A stretch of 64,000 nt of DNA, taken from contig CAZTMA010000005.1 in the NCBI GenBank assembly GCA_964614645.1, forward strand, positions 16,846 to 80,845, in the 5' to 3' direction. A program made the translations under genes and the position numbers. Within the stretch, counting starts at the first letter, position 1. Each line of letters starts with the position of its first letter. The notes beneath the pieces were generated by a model that saw only the letters and a program-made list of their open reading frames with translations, ran no database searches and had not been told where the DNA came from. Positions 1 to 8,392 of this stretch are shown piece by piece. The DNA comes from MWBF01 sp964614645 (GTDB lineage: Bacteria; Chloroflexota; Anaerolineae; CG2-30-64-16).

Positions 1-1
1 G

Positions 2-1090
2 GATCTGAAGGCGCAGTATGCGCCGATTCGTGAGGAGATTCGCGCAGCCATCGACCGCGTGGCCGACGCGCAGTATTTCATCGGCGGCCCCGAAGTAGAA
101 GGGCTGGAGCGCGAGATTGCGGCCTATTCGAGCGCCGCCTACGGCATCGGCGTCACGTCGGGCACCGACGCGCTCATCGTCGCGCTGATGGCCCTCGACA
201 TCGAGCCGGGCGACGAGGTCATCACCACGCCCTATACCTTCTTTGCGACGGGCGGCTGCATCCACCGGCTCGGCGCGGTGCCGGTGTTTGTCGATATCGA
301 TCCGGCCAGCTACAACATCGAACCGGCGCTTATCGAGGCAGCCATCACCAGCCGCACGTGCGCCATCATGCCCGTTCACCTGTACGGCCAGATGGCCGAC
401 ATGGACGCGATCATGGACATCGCCGCGCGCCATAATCTCCACGTGATCGAGGATGCCGCACAGGCCATCGGCGCAGAGTACCAGGGTCGTCGCGCTGGCT
501 CCATCGGACACTTCGGCTGCTTCAGCTTCTTCCCATCGAAGAACCTGGGGGGGTTCGGGGATGGCGGCATGGTCACCGCGCAGGATGAGAAGCTGGCCCA
601 CAACGCGCGGCTGCTGCGCAACCACGGCGCGGAGCCGAAGTACTATCACAAGGTCGTCGGCGGCAACTTCCGCCTCGATGCTCTCCAGGCCGCGGTGCTG
701 CGCATCAAGCTCACCTATTTGGACGGCTGGACCGCGGGCCGCCAGCGCAACGCGGCGCGCTATCGCGCCCTGTTTGCCGAGCGCAAGCTGGCGGACATCG
801 TGCTGCCGACGGAACTGCCGGAGCGCCGCCACATCTACAACCAGTTTGTCATCCGCACCACGCGCCGCGACGCGGTCATGGCCGAGCTGAAGGCGCGCAA
901 GATCGGGCACGAGATTTACTACCCGGTTCCGCTGCATCTCCAGGAATGCTTTGGCGGGCTCGGCTACCGCGCGGGCAGCCTGCCGGAGAGCGAGCGGGCC
1001 GCGAACGAGACGCTGGCGCTGCCTATCTACCCGGAGCTGACCGAGGAGATGCAGGCTGCAATTGTGGATGCGGTCGCCGCGGCGTATTGA
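2..1090 (+). CDS. DegT/DnrJ/EryC1/StrS-family sugar aminotransferase (5' end outside window)
   Basis: PLP-dependent aminotransferase that would convert a nucleotide 4-keto (or 3-keto) sugar to an amino sugar for glycan synthesis. Reading continues open to base 2, giving DLKAQYAPIREEI ahead of the in-frame GTG at 59; this is the usual start of the DegT fold, so the true start lies upstream of the window and 362 residues are visible. SGTDAL binds PLP phosphate, EDAAQAIGA carries the PLP-ring residues, and FFPSKNLGG has the Schiff-base lysine (codon 539-541). The 3' end is intact with TGA at 1090, 26 nt before the epimerase. Product sugar cannot be told from sequence. Confidence 0.93.
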   Translation, partial: DLKAQYAPIREEIRAAIDRVADAQYFIGGPEVEGLEREIAAYSSAAYGIGVTSGTDALIVALMALDIEPGDEVITTPYTFFATGGCIHRLGAVPVFVDIDPASYNIEPALIEAAITSRTCAIMPVHLYGQMADMDAIMDIAARHNLHVIEDAAQAIGAEYQGRRAGSIGHFGCFSFFPSKNLGGFGDGGMVTAQDEKLAHNARLLRNHGAEPKYYHKVVGGNFRLDALQAAVLRIKLTYLDGWTAGRQRNAARYRALFAERKLADIVLPTELPERRHIYNQFVIRTTRRDAVMAELKARKIGHEIYYPVPLHLQECFGGLGYRAGSLPESERAANETLALPIYPELTEEMQAAIVDAVAAAY

Positions 1091-1116
1091 GAAACTCGCA
1101 TGGACCGAACCTGCCC

Positions 1117-2193
1117 ATGAAGATCGTCACCATCGTCGGCGCGCGGCCGCAATTTATCAAGGCCGCGCCCGTGAGCCAGGTCCTGCGGCAGCAGCATCAC
1201 GAGGTGCTGGTGCATACGGGCCAGCACTATGACCACGAGATGTCCGACATCTTCTTCACGGAGCTTGCCATCCCCCGGCCAGACCACGAGCTAAACATCG
1301 GCTCGGGCTCACACGGCCGGCAGACGGGGCAGATGCTCGTGCGCATCGAGGAAGTACTCCAGGCGGAGCGGCCGGATTGGGTGCTCGTATATGGCGACAC
1401 GAATTCCACCCTGGCCGGCGCGCTGGCCGCGGTCAAGCTGGGCATCCGTGTCGCGCATGTCGAGGCAGGACTGCGCAGCTTCAACCGGTCGATGCCGGAG
1501 GAGCACAACCGCGTGCTCACCGATCACTGCGCCGACCTGCTCTTCTGCCCGACGCAGACCGCGGTGGACCTGCTCGCGGCCGAGGGCGTGACGCAGGGCG
1601 TCCACCTGGTCGGGGATGTCATGTTCGATGCCGCGCGCCAGTTCGCGAAGATCGCGGCCGCGCGCTCGACGATCCTGGCCCGCCTGGACCTGACGCCGCG
1701 CGGCTATGCCCTCGCGACCCTGCACCGGCCCTACAACACGGACGACCCGGCGCGGCTCCGCGTGGTGCTCGATGCACTGAACCGGTTGGAGCTGCCCGTT
1801 GTCTTCCCTGTGCACCCGCGCACGCGGGCGCGGCTAACGGAGATGGGCAACACGGAGTGTGCCGGCACAACGGCTGCCAGCCTGCGCTGCGTGGAGCCGG
1901 TCGGCTACCTGGATATGCTGGCACTCGAACAGCACGCACGGCTGGTCCTGACCGATTCCGGCGGGGTGCAGAAGGAGGCGTACTTCTTCGCCGTGCCGTG
2001 CGTCACGCTCCGTCCCGAGACCGAGTGGGTCGAGACGGTGCAGACGGGATGGAACCGCCTCGCCTGGGGCAACGCGGAGACGGTGCTGGCCGCGGCCCGC
2101 GCGCCCTGGCCGGGCGATCCGCCGCCGCCCATCTTCGGTGACGGGCACGCGGCCGAACGCATCGCCGCGTTGTTGTACACGCAGGGAGGCTAG
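1117..2193 (+). CDS. wecB: UDP-N-acetylglucosamine 2-epimerase (non-hydrolysing)
   Basis: Interconverts UDP-GlcNAc and UDP-ManNAc in the cytoplasm, supplying ManNAc-type sugars for the surface polysaccharide. The 358-residue protein has the family landmarks in order: GARPQFIKAAP at the start, HTGQHYDHEMSD, YGDTNSTLAGALA near 90, HVEAGLRS, MPEEHNRVLTDH, TLHRPYNTDDP and DSGGVQKEA. The ATG at 1117 is chosen because MKIVTIVGARPQFIK is the normal family N-terminus; an in-frame extension back to 946 overlaps the aminotransferase and has no family similarity. Sits between an aminotransferase and an acyltransferase in the same operon. Confidence 0.94.
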   Translation: MKIVTIVGARPQFIKAAPVSQVLRQQHHEVLVHTGQHYDHEMSDIFFTELAIPRPDHELNIGSGSHGRQTGQMLVRIEEVLQAERPDWVLVYGDTNSTLAGALAAVKLGIRVAHVEAGLRSFNRSMPEEHNRVLTDHCADLLFCPTQTAVDLLAAEGVTQGVHLVGDVMFDAARQFAKIAAARSTILARLDLTPRGYALATLHRPYNTDDPARLRVVLDALNRLELPVVFPVHPRTRARLTEMGNTECAGTTAASLRCVEPVGYLDMLALEQHARLVLTDSGGVQKEAYFFAVPCVTLRPETEWVETVQTGWNRLAWGNAETVLAAARAPWPGDPPPPIFGDGHAAERIAALLYTQGG

Positions 2194-2196
2194 AAC

Positions 2197-2841
2197 GTGC
2201 TACCGCCGGCCGAAGTCAAGCTACCGCGGCCCAAATGGCTTCGGGCAATAAGCTGGATACGTTGGGGCAGGCAGGCCATCGAGTGGGGCTACGGCGCCGT
2301 CCCGCCGAGCCTGCTCCTGGTCAACTTTATCTTCCAGCGCGTCTTCCGGCAGAGCATCAGCGCGCCGTTCTCGGTCAACTACCGGTCGACGGTGAGTCAC
2401 GGACAGCATATCCGCATCGGCCGCCGGGTCGGCGCGAGCTTTGCGCTCAGCGGCGGCCTGTATGTGAACGCCATGCACGGGGTAGAGATCGGCGACGGAA
2501 CCGTCATCGCACCCAACGTTGGCATCCTCACCACCAACCATGACCTGTATGACCGCAACCTGCCCACCGCAGACGGGCCGGTGCGCATCGGCAAGAACGG
2601 CTGGATCGGGATGAACGCGGTCATTCTGCCCGGCGTGACGCTGGGCGACAACGTGACCGTGGCCGCAGGTTCGGTCGTCACCACGAGCTTCGGGAGCAAC
2701 GTGGTCCTCGGCGGGACGCCCGCACGCGTGCTGAAGGAGGTCACGCCCGAGGCGGTGCTGGCTTACCGCCAGCGGCACGGCATCCGCGAGATCGAAGACC
2801 TGCAGCCGTACCTCAAGGATCGTGAAGAGGGAATCCGCTGA
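2197..2841 (+). CDS. Left-handed beta-helix (hexapeptide) acyltransferase
   Basis: Probable O- or N-acetyltransferase decorating a glycan precursor. The middle of the 214-residue protein (about 70-190) shows hexapeptide-repeat periodicity: IGRRVGA, VEIGDGTVIAPNVGI, VRIGKNGWIGMNAVILPGVTLGDNV and the family-typical end LGGTPARVLKEV. TTNHDLYD supplies the active-site histidine region of the CysE/LacA/NodL superfamily. The start is GTG at 2197, 3 nt after the wecB stop, with GGAGG about 8 nt upstream. The acceptor sugar is unknown. Confidence 0.88.
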   Translation: MLPPAEVKLPRPKWLRAISWIRWGRQAIEWGYGAVPPSLLLVNFIFQRVFRQSISAPFSVNYRSTVSHGQHIRIGRRVGASFALSGGLYVNAMHGVEIGDGTVIAPNVGILTTNHDLYDRNLPTADGPVRIGKNGWIGMNAVILPGVTLGDNVTVAAGSVVTTSFGSNVVLGGTPARVLKEVTPEAVLAYRQRHGIREIEDLQPYLKDREEGIR

Positions 2842-4139
2842 ACACGCCAGACCGACTGCGCGAGCTGACCCGGCGCCCGTTCTTCCGCCAGGTCGGGCTC
2901 ACCTTCACGGCCCAGATCGCCGGCATGGTGCTGACGGTTGCCAATGCCGCGATCGTCGCGCGCTGGTTGGGGCCGGATGGCAAGGGCGCGTACACGCTGG
3001 CGACCCTCATGCCCTTCATGCTGGCGCTGTTTCTCAGTGGGGGCATCGGTCTCGCAAATGTTTACTTCGCGGGTTCGCAGCGCATCGACATTGCCCGCCT
3101 GACCGCCAACACACTGGCCTATGCGCTGATGGCAACCGCTGCGGCCGCGCTCATCGTTGCAGTCCTTGTTCTCAGCGGCGCCCTCGCGCGCTGGATGCCG
3201 GGCGTGCCCATGCAGGTCGTGCTCCTGGCATCTTTCTGGCTGCCGCTATCCCTGCTGAACAGCCTCCTGCTCAACATCCTCCAGGGGTTGCGCCGCATCC
3301 GGGAAGTCAACTTCGCGAACCTAGCCCAGGGCTTTGTCATCTTAGCCGCCACCGGCGTCCTCGTGATCGTGCTGGGCTGGGGCCTGGTCGGCGCCGTCAT
3401 CGCCACCTGGCTGGGCGCGGCCGCCGCGCTGGCGATGGCCGTCCGTTATCTCAAGCGGGAGGGAGCGAGCTTTCGCCCGCGCTGGGATGCGAGTGTCCTG
3501 CGGCCGACGATTTCGTATGGCTTGCGGGGCCATATCGGCAGCATCTTCCAATTTCTCAATTACCGGCTGGATACTTTCATCGTCAACGGCTTCCTGGGCA
3601 CCAGCGGGGTCGGCTTCTACGGCTCGGCCGTCTCGCTCGGTGAGCTCCTGTGGCAGTTTCCGACTGCGGTCGGGTTTGTCATCTTTCCCAAGTCATCGGC
3701 CAGCCGGCCGGAAGAGATGAACCGATTCACGCCCAGGGTCCTCAAAATCACCCTTGGTATCCTGATCGTGGGTGCAGTGATGCTGGCCCTTACCGGCCCG
3801 TTCCTGATCGAGATTCTATACGGGCCGGCCTTCGCCCCCTCCTACCTGCCACTGCTGGCGCTGCTCCCCGGCATCGTCTTCATGGGCGGCGGCAAGGTGC
3901 TGGCGAACGAGATGGCGGGGCGGGGCTACCTGCAGTACAATTCGATCTGTGCCGGGTTGTCGCTGGTTCTCACGATCATCCTTGACCTGACGCTGATCCC
4001 GCGCTTCGGCGCCGTCGGCGCAGCCGCGGCCTCGAGCCTGGCGTATCTGGCCTTCTTCATTGCTGCGCTGACATTCTACCTGCACGTCAGCCGCCAGACA
4101 CGTGCACCCGCCGCAGTATCGTTGACAGAAAGAGATTGA
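2838..4139 (+). CDS. Wzx-like polysaccharide flippase (CTG start proposed)
   Basis: Polytopic inner-membrane protein of the MATE/Wzx (polysaccharide_synt) superfamily, expected to flip undecaprenyl-linked repeat units. About 12 hydrophobic segments. The first in-frame ATG is at 2925, but the codons before it read RELTRRPFFRQVGLTFTAQI, which continues the first transmembrane helix and its cationic lead. An in-frame TGA at 2823 leaves no ATG, GTG or TTG between, so I place the start at CTG 2838, overlapping the previous stop as CTGA and preceded by AGAGGG. If translation starts at 2925 the first helix is truncated. Ends overlapping the next gene. Confidence 0.85.
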   Translation: MNTPDRLRELTRRPFFRQVGLTFTAQIAGMVLTVANAAIVARWLGPDGKGAYTLATLMPFMLALFLSGGIGLANVYFAGSQRIDIARLTANTLAYALMATAAAALIVAVLVLSGALARWMPGVPMQVVLLASFWLPLSLLNSLLLNILQGLRRIREVNFANLAQGFVILAATGVLVIVLGWGLVGAVIATWLGAAAALAMAVRYLKREGASFRPRWDASVLRPTISYGLRGHIGSIFQFLNYRLDTFIVNGFLGTSGVGFYGSAVSLGELLWQFPTAVGFVIFPKSSASRPEEMNRFTPRVLKITLGILIVGAVMLALTGPFLIEILYGPAFAPSYLPLLALLPGIVFMGGGKVLANEMAGRGYLQYNSICAGLSLVLTIILDLTLIPRFGAVGAAAASSLAYLAFFIAALTFYLHVSRQTRAPAAVSLTERD

Positions 4140-4144
4140 GCATC

Positions 4145-5314
4145 ATGAGCCAACGCAAACGCGTCTGTATTCTGTCTCTTGCCCCGGTCCAGAACGATGG
4201 CCGCGTGCTGCGCCAGATTGAGGCTGCCTCGCGCGACTATGATGTGACGGTGGTCGGCTGGGGCCACCTGGACAAGTCCCGGCCCAATGTGCAGATGAAG
4301 CCGGTCGAACCCTGGGTCTTCTCTGCCATGCAGCGCCGCGTTCAGGCCGTCCTGATGGGCGCAGGGCGCATCTCTCCGGCTTTTTGGGACCGCTGGTACT
4401 GGCGTAAACCCGACCATCGGGAGGCGCTCCGGCTTGTGCGTGAGACCCCGTGCGACCTGCTGCACATCGACGAGGCCATCGCGCTGCCGATCGGCATCAA
4501 GGCCGCCGAGACGCTAGGCTGCAAGGTATTGTTTGATGCTCACGAGTACAGCCCGGACCAGGATACTGACAAGCTGTGGTGGCGCTTGCTGGCCCAACCG
4601 TTCTACACACACCTGATCCGCCACTACGCGACCCGCGCAGACGTGATGACCACTGTGGCATTTGGCATAGCCGAGCGCTATAAGCGCGAGTTTGGCCTCA
4701 AACCCACGGTGGTCATGAACGCGCCACATTATGTGGAACTGCCTTTCCGGCCCGTGAATCCCGATCGCATCCGCATCGTCCACCAGGCGACCGCAATGCG
4801 CGACCGGTACCTTGAGCAGATGATCGAGACAGTGGCGCTGACCGACAGGCGGTTCACACTGGAATTCATGCTGGTCGAGAAGGACGCCGGGTACATTGCG
4901 GAGATCCGGCAGAGGGCGGCCGCGCGTGCTGCGGACCGCATTTCTTTTCGCCCGCCGGTCGCGCCTTCGGAGATTGCGGCCACGATCAACGCCTATGACA
5001 TCGGGCTGCACCTGCTTCCGCCGGTCAACTACAACAGCGCAAACGCGCTGCCCAACAAATTCTTCGAGTTCATCATGGCCGGCCTGGCCCTCGCCATCGG
5101 GCCATCGCCTGAAATGATGCGGATCGTCCGTGAGCATGGACTGGGGGTTGTCGCCATCAACTTCGAGCCGGCGGAAATGGCCCAACGGCTGAATGCGCTG
5201 CAACCTGAACAAATCGACGATATGAAACGCCGGTCGCTGGCCGCGGCCAAGACCTACAACGCCGGGACTGAGATGGACAAACTGCTCTCGCTCTACGAGC
5301 GTGCGCTGCAATGA
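4145..5314 (+). CDS. Glycosyltransferase, GT4-like (GT-B fold)
   Basis: Cytoplasmic sugar transferase of the polysaccharide operon; 389 residues. The N-terminal Rossmann half has RVCILSLAPVQNDGRVLRQI, the AxxxxDxRVxRE-like entry seen in many GT4 enzymes; LLFDAHEYSPDQ is the conserved DAHE segment, and the C-terminal half has NKFFEFIMAGLALAIG in place of the usual EX7E donor motif. ATG 4145 is preferred over an in-frame TTG at 4136 because the GAAAGAGA purine run is about 10 nt upstream of the ATG and almost touches the TTG. Donor and acceptor unknown. Confidence 0.86.
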   Translation: MSQRKRVCILSLAPVQNDGRVLRQIEAASRDYDVTVVGWGHLDKSRPNVQMKPVEPWVFSAMQRRVQAVLMGAGRISPAFWDRWYWRKPDHREALRLVRETPCDLLHIDEAIALPIGIKAAETLGCKVLFDAHEYSPDQDTDKLWWRLLAQPFYTHLIRHYATRADVMTTVAFGIAERYKREFGLKPTVVMNAPHYVELPFRPVNPDRIRIVHQATAMRDRYLEQMIETVALTDRRFTLEFMLVEKDAGYIAEIRQRAAARAADRISFRPPVAPSEIAATINAYDIGLHLLPPVNYNSANALPNKFFEFIMAGLALAIGPSPEMMRIVREHGLGVVAINFEPAEMAQRLNALQPEQIDDMKRRSLAAAKTYNAGTEMDKLLSLYERALQ

Positions 5315-6138
5315 ACCCGCGCCCAGACCTCTCGATCATCGTTCTATCGTGGAACGTGCGCGACCTGCTGCGCGCCTGCCTGGCGTCCGTCCACGCGGCA
5401 GCCGAAACAGGGCGCGCCCCGATGGAGGTGATTGTCGTCGATAACGCGTCGACAGACGGCAGCGCCGACATGGTGGCGGCAGAGTTCCCCGCCGTGCTGC
5501 TAATTCGCAATGCCGCCAATGCAGGCTATGCTGCCGCTAACAACCGGGGCATCGCAGCCAGCCGGGGACGCCACGTGGCCTTGCTCAACAGCGATACGCT
5601 CGTGCCTCCCACGACGTTCGCAGAGCTGCTGGCCTTCATGGAGGCGAACCCGAATGTAGGAGCATGCAGCCCACTTCTGCAGCAGCCCGACGGCAATCCG
5701 CAGCCATACGCCTATGGTGGCGATCCGTCGCTGTCCTATCTCGCACGCCGTGCGGCCGCCCGATTTCTGCTTCGTCGCCCGCTTCATGATTGGAGGGTAG
5801 AACACACCGTCGAGGTGGACTGGGTTTCAGGCGCGTGCCTCGTGGTCAGGCGCGAGGCTATCGAAGCTGTCGGTGGGTTGGACGAAAGCATGTTCATGTA
5901 TTTCGAGGACAACGACTGGTGTCGCCGTATCCGGCGGGTAGGGTGGACGATCAGCTACGTGCCGCACGTTGCCATCACGCACATCGGCGGCGCGAGCCTG
6001 CGGCAGAACCCCGCCGCGCGCCGCGCCTATTACCGCAGCCTCGAACGGTTTTACGAGAAGCACTATAGCTTGCCTGCTCAGGGCGTGCTGAAGCTGGCCC
6101 TGGTAATTTACCGGTTTTTTACACACCAAGAACTCTGA
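5311..6138 (+). CDS. Glycosyltransferase family 2 (rhamnosyltransferase-type)
   Basis: GT-A fold inverting transferase, 275 residues. Motifs: LSIIVLSWNVRDLL at the N-terminus, VIVVDNASTDGSADM, NAGYAAANNRGI and LLNSDTLVPP, the metal-binding DxD equivalent near 95. GGLDESMFMYFEDNDWCRR carries the catalytic-base region typical of the WcaA/RfbN-like subgroup that transfers deoxyhexoses such as rhamnose. No transmembrane segment. Its ATG overlaps the previous stop by 4 nt and its stop TGA shares one base with the next ATG, so translation is probably coupled. Confidence 0.93.
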   Translation: MNPRPDLSIIVLSWNVRDLLRACLASVHAAAETGRAPMEVIVVDNASTDGSADMVAAEFPAVLLIRNAANAGYAAANNRGIAASRGRHVALLNSDTLVPPTTFAELLAFMEANPNVGACSPLLQQPDGNPQPYAYGGDPSLSYLARRAAARFLLRRPLHDWRVEHTVEVDWVSGACLVVRREAIEAVGGLDESMFMYFEDNDWCRRIRRVGWTISYVPHVAITHIGGASLRQNPAARRAYYRSLERFYEKHYSLPAQGVLKLALVIYRFFTHQEL

Positions 6139-7259
6139 TGCTCTACTTTGACATCTCGGCCGCGGTGCACCGCCGCGCAGGGCTGGGCCGCTATGCGGAA
6201 AGCCTGGCGTGTGGCCTGCTGCCGCTGCTCGGTGACCAACTGGCCTTCTTCTATAACCGGGAGCAGGGCATCGAGCCGCTGACCGGGCTGGAGCACGTGC
6301 CCGCGGCCACCGTCGGCCTGGGCTATAAGCCGTGGCGCATGCTCGTCTGGCTCGGCCAGCTGGGCCGCGTCGGGTTCAACCGCCTGCTGCCAGGCGCGCG
6401 GCTCTATCATGCGACCGAACACCTGCTCATGCCCCTGCACGGCATCCCGACCGTCCTGACCGTCCATGACCTCATCTTCCGCCGCTACCCTGCGCACCAC
6501 AAGCCGCTCAACCGCACGTACCTCAACGCGACGCTGCCGCTGTTCTGCCGCCGCGCCGGCCACATTATCGCCGTGTCGGAGCAGACGAAGCGCGATGTCA
6601 TGGCTGCGTACGGCGTGCCCGCAGAGAAAATCAGCGTCATCTACGAGGCGGCAGACGCGCGCTTCCAGCCGCAGCCGCCGGAGATCGTAGCCGAGGTCCG
6701 CACGCGCTACAAGCTGCCTGCGCGCTACGTGCTGTTCGTCGGCACGATCGAGCCGCGCAAGAACCTCGGCCGCGTGCTGGCCGCATTCGAGCGGCTGCAC
6801 CGCGAAGGGCTGACCGACGCGCTGGTGATTGTCGGCAAGCGCGGCTGGCTGTACGAGGACTTCTTCGCGCAGCTCGAAGACTCGCCCGCGCGGCAGGCCG
6901 TCATCTTCCCCGGCTTCGTGCCCGACGCGGACCTGCCCGCGTTCTACGCGGGCGGCCAGGTAGTTGCCTTCCCCAGCGAGTTCGAGGGGTTCGGCCTGCC
7001 GATCCTGGAGGGGATGGCGAGCGGCGCGCCGGTCGTCTGCTCGAACACCTCCTCGCTCCCCGAAGTGGCGGGAGATGCCGCGCTGCTCATTGACCCGCTG
7101 GACACGGATGCGCTGGCCGACGCGCTGCGCCGCGTGCTCGCTGATGCCGCGCTTGCTGCCGAGCTGCGCCGCCGCGGGCTTGTGCAGGCCTCGCGGTTCT
7201 CGTGGGCGCGGGCCGCGCAGGAGACGGCGGCCGTGTATGAGAGGACCCTGCGGCCATGA
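6138..7259 (+). CDS. Glycosyltransferase family 4
   Basis: Retaining GT-B transferase, 373 residues, full length for the mannosyltransferase-like subgroup. TVHDLIF near 112 and the phosphate-binding FVGTIEPRKNLGRVL near 200 mark the two Rossmann halves; SEFEGFGLPILEGMASG near 280 is the EX7E donor-binding motif. It is a close paralogue of the next gene and of the partial gene at the right end of the window (same ISVIYEAAD and PRKN segments), so the subfamily has expanded in this genome. Overlaps both neighbours by 1 and 4 nt. Confidence 0.94.
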   Translation: MLYFDISAAVHRRAGLGRYAESLACGLLPLLGDQLAFFYNREQGIEPLTGLEHVPAATVGLGYKPWRMLVWLGQLGRVGFNRLLPGARLYHATEHLLMPLHGIPTVLTVHDLIFRRYPAHHKPLNRTYLNATLPLFCRRAGHIIAVSEQTKRDVMAAYGVPAEKISVIYEAADARFQPQPPEIVAEVRTRYKLPARYVLFVGTIEPRKNLGRVLAAFERLHREGLTDALVIVGKRGWLYEDFFAQLEDSPARQAVIFPGFVPDADLPAFYAGGQVVAFPSEFEGFGLPILEGMASGAPVVCSNTSSLPEVAGDAALLIDPLDTDALADALRRVLADAALAAELRRRGLVQASRFSWARAAQETAAVYERTLRP

Positions 7260-8392
7260 GCCACTACGTCCTTGATGCCCGCACGGCCACGCCGCATTTC
7301 CCCGGCATCGGGCGATATGTTACCAGCCTGGCGCATGCGCTCGTACCGCAGTTGCAGCCCGGCGAACGACTGACTCTCCTCGGCCACCCGGAGCATCTTA
7401 CTCCGCTGCCGACGGGAGGCGCGGTGCAGGTGCACCCGCTGGACGTCTCACCGTTCTCGCTCGCCCAGCAGTGGATCGTGCCCGGCCTGCTGCGGCGGCT
7501 GGGTGCGGACCTCTACCACAGCCCGTATTACCTCATGCCCTACCGGCCCGGCGTGCGCACGGTTCTGACTGTTTATGACGTCATCCCGCTGCGTCATCCG
7601 GAGCACAGCTCGGCCCGCGCGCGGCTGTTCTTCCGGCTGACCACTGCGCTGGCGCTGCGCAGCGCGGCGCAGGTCCTCGCCATCTCTGAAGCCGCGCGGC
7701 AGGATTTCGTCACGGACTTCCAGGTTCCGGCAGGCCACATTCACGCCATCCCCCTGGCCGCGGACCCCGCCTTCCGTCCCCAGCCGCCGCAGGTCATCGA
7801 GGAAGTGCGCCGACGGTACAATTTGCCCGATCGCTTCGTGCTCTACCTGGGCAGCAACAAGCCGCACAAAAACCTCGTGCGGCTGGTGCAGGCGTGGCTA
7901 GACGTAGGTTGCAGGTTGCAGGTTGCAGGTTGCAGGTTGGTGATCGCCGGAGCCTGGAACCCGCGCTATCCCGAAGCCAGGATGCTGGCGGAACAGGCAA
8001 ACAACCTTCGACCTTCAACCTTCAACCTTCAGACCATCCTCTGGCTCGGCCGCGTGCCGGAGGCCGACCTGCCTGCGCTCTACGCCGCAGCCGCGGCATT
8101 CGTCTTCCCCAGCCTGTACGAGGGGTTCGGGCTGCCCGTTCTGGAGGCCATGGCGTGCGGCGCGCCGGTCATCTGCTCGGATGTGTCCAGCCTGCCCGAG
8201 ACCGCGGGTGACGCGGCCCTGCTCGTGGACCCGACCGACGTGGACGCCCTGGCCACGGCACTGGGACGCGTCCTGAACGAACCCAACCTGGCCGCCGATC
8301 TGCGCGCCCGCGGCTTTGAGCAGGCGGCCCGCTTCACCTGGGAACGCACGGCCGCGGAAACCCTGAGCATGTACAGGCAGGCATCAGCGTGA
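7256..8392 (+). CDS. Glycosyltransferase family 4 with in-frame heptamer-repeat segments
   Basis: 378-residue GT-B transferase, paralogue of the upstream gene. Landmarks: GIGRYVTSLAHAL, TVYDVIPLRHPEH, YLGSNKPHKNLVRLV, IAGAWNPRYPEA and SLYEGFGLPVLEAMACG (EX7E). Two 7-bp tandem arrays lie inside the reading frame (7904-7938 and 8003-8030) and encode LQVAGCRL and LRPSTFNLQ, where relatives have ordinary loop and strand residues. The frame stays open through both, and the motifs downstream are intact, so the enzyme is probably functional. ATG overlaps the preceding stop by 4 nt. Confidence 0.93.
   Translation: MSHYVLDARTATPHFPGIGRYVTSLAHALVPQLQPGERLTLLGHPEHLTPLPTGGAVQVHPLDVSPFSLAQQWIVPGLLRRLGADLYHSPYYLMPYRPGVRTVLTVYDVIPLRHPEHSSARARLFFRLTTALALRSAAQVLAISEAARQDFVTDFQVPAGHIHAIPLAADPAFRPQPPQVIEEVRRRYNLPDRFVLYLGSNKPHKNLVRLVQAWLDVGCRLQVAGCRLVIAGAWNPRYPEARMLAEQANNLRPSTFNLQTILWLGRVPEADLPALYAAAAAFVFPSLYEGFGLPVLEAMACGAPVICSDVSSLPETAGDAALLVDPTDVDALATALGRVLNEPNLAADLRARGFEQAARFTWERTAAETLSMYRQASA
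7904..7938 (+). repeat. Heptanucleotide tandem array (GCAGGTT)
   Basis: Five consecutive 7-bp units: GTAGGTT followed by four perfect GCAGGTT. The array lies inside a glycosyltransferase reading frame. Because 7 is not a multiple of 3, the units are read in rotating frames with a 21-bp amino-acid period. Confidence 0.95.
8003..8030 (+). repeat. Second heptanucleotide array (AACCTTC)
   Basis: Four 7-bp units: AACCTTC, GACCTTC, AACCTTC, AACCTTC. Its reverse complement, GAAGGTT, differs from the first array unit GCAGGTT at one base, so the two arrays form an imperfect inverted pair about 65 bp apart within the same gene. Confidence 0.95.

Noticed and set aside
946..1116. Longer wecB start
   Set aside because: The extension lies in the aminotransferase gene out of frame; the conserved N-terminus and the gap position support ATG 1117.
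7904..8030. CRISPR-like array
   Set aside because: Units are 7 bp without spacers and are translated; no cas genes are in the window.
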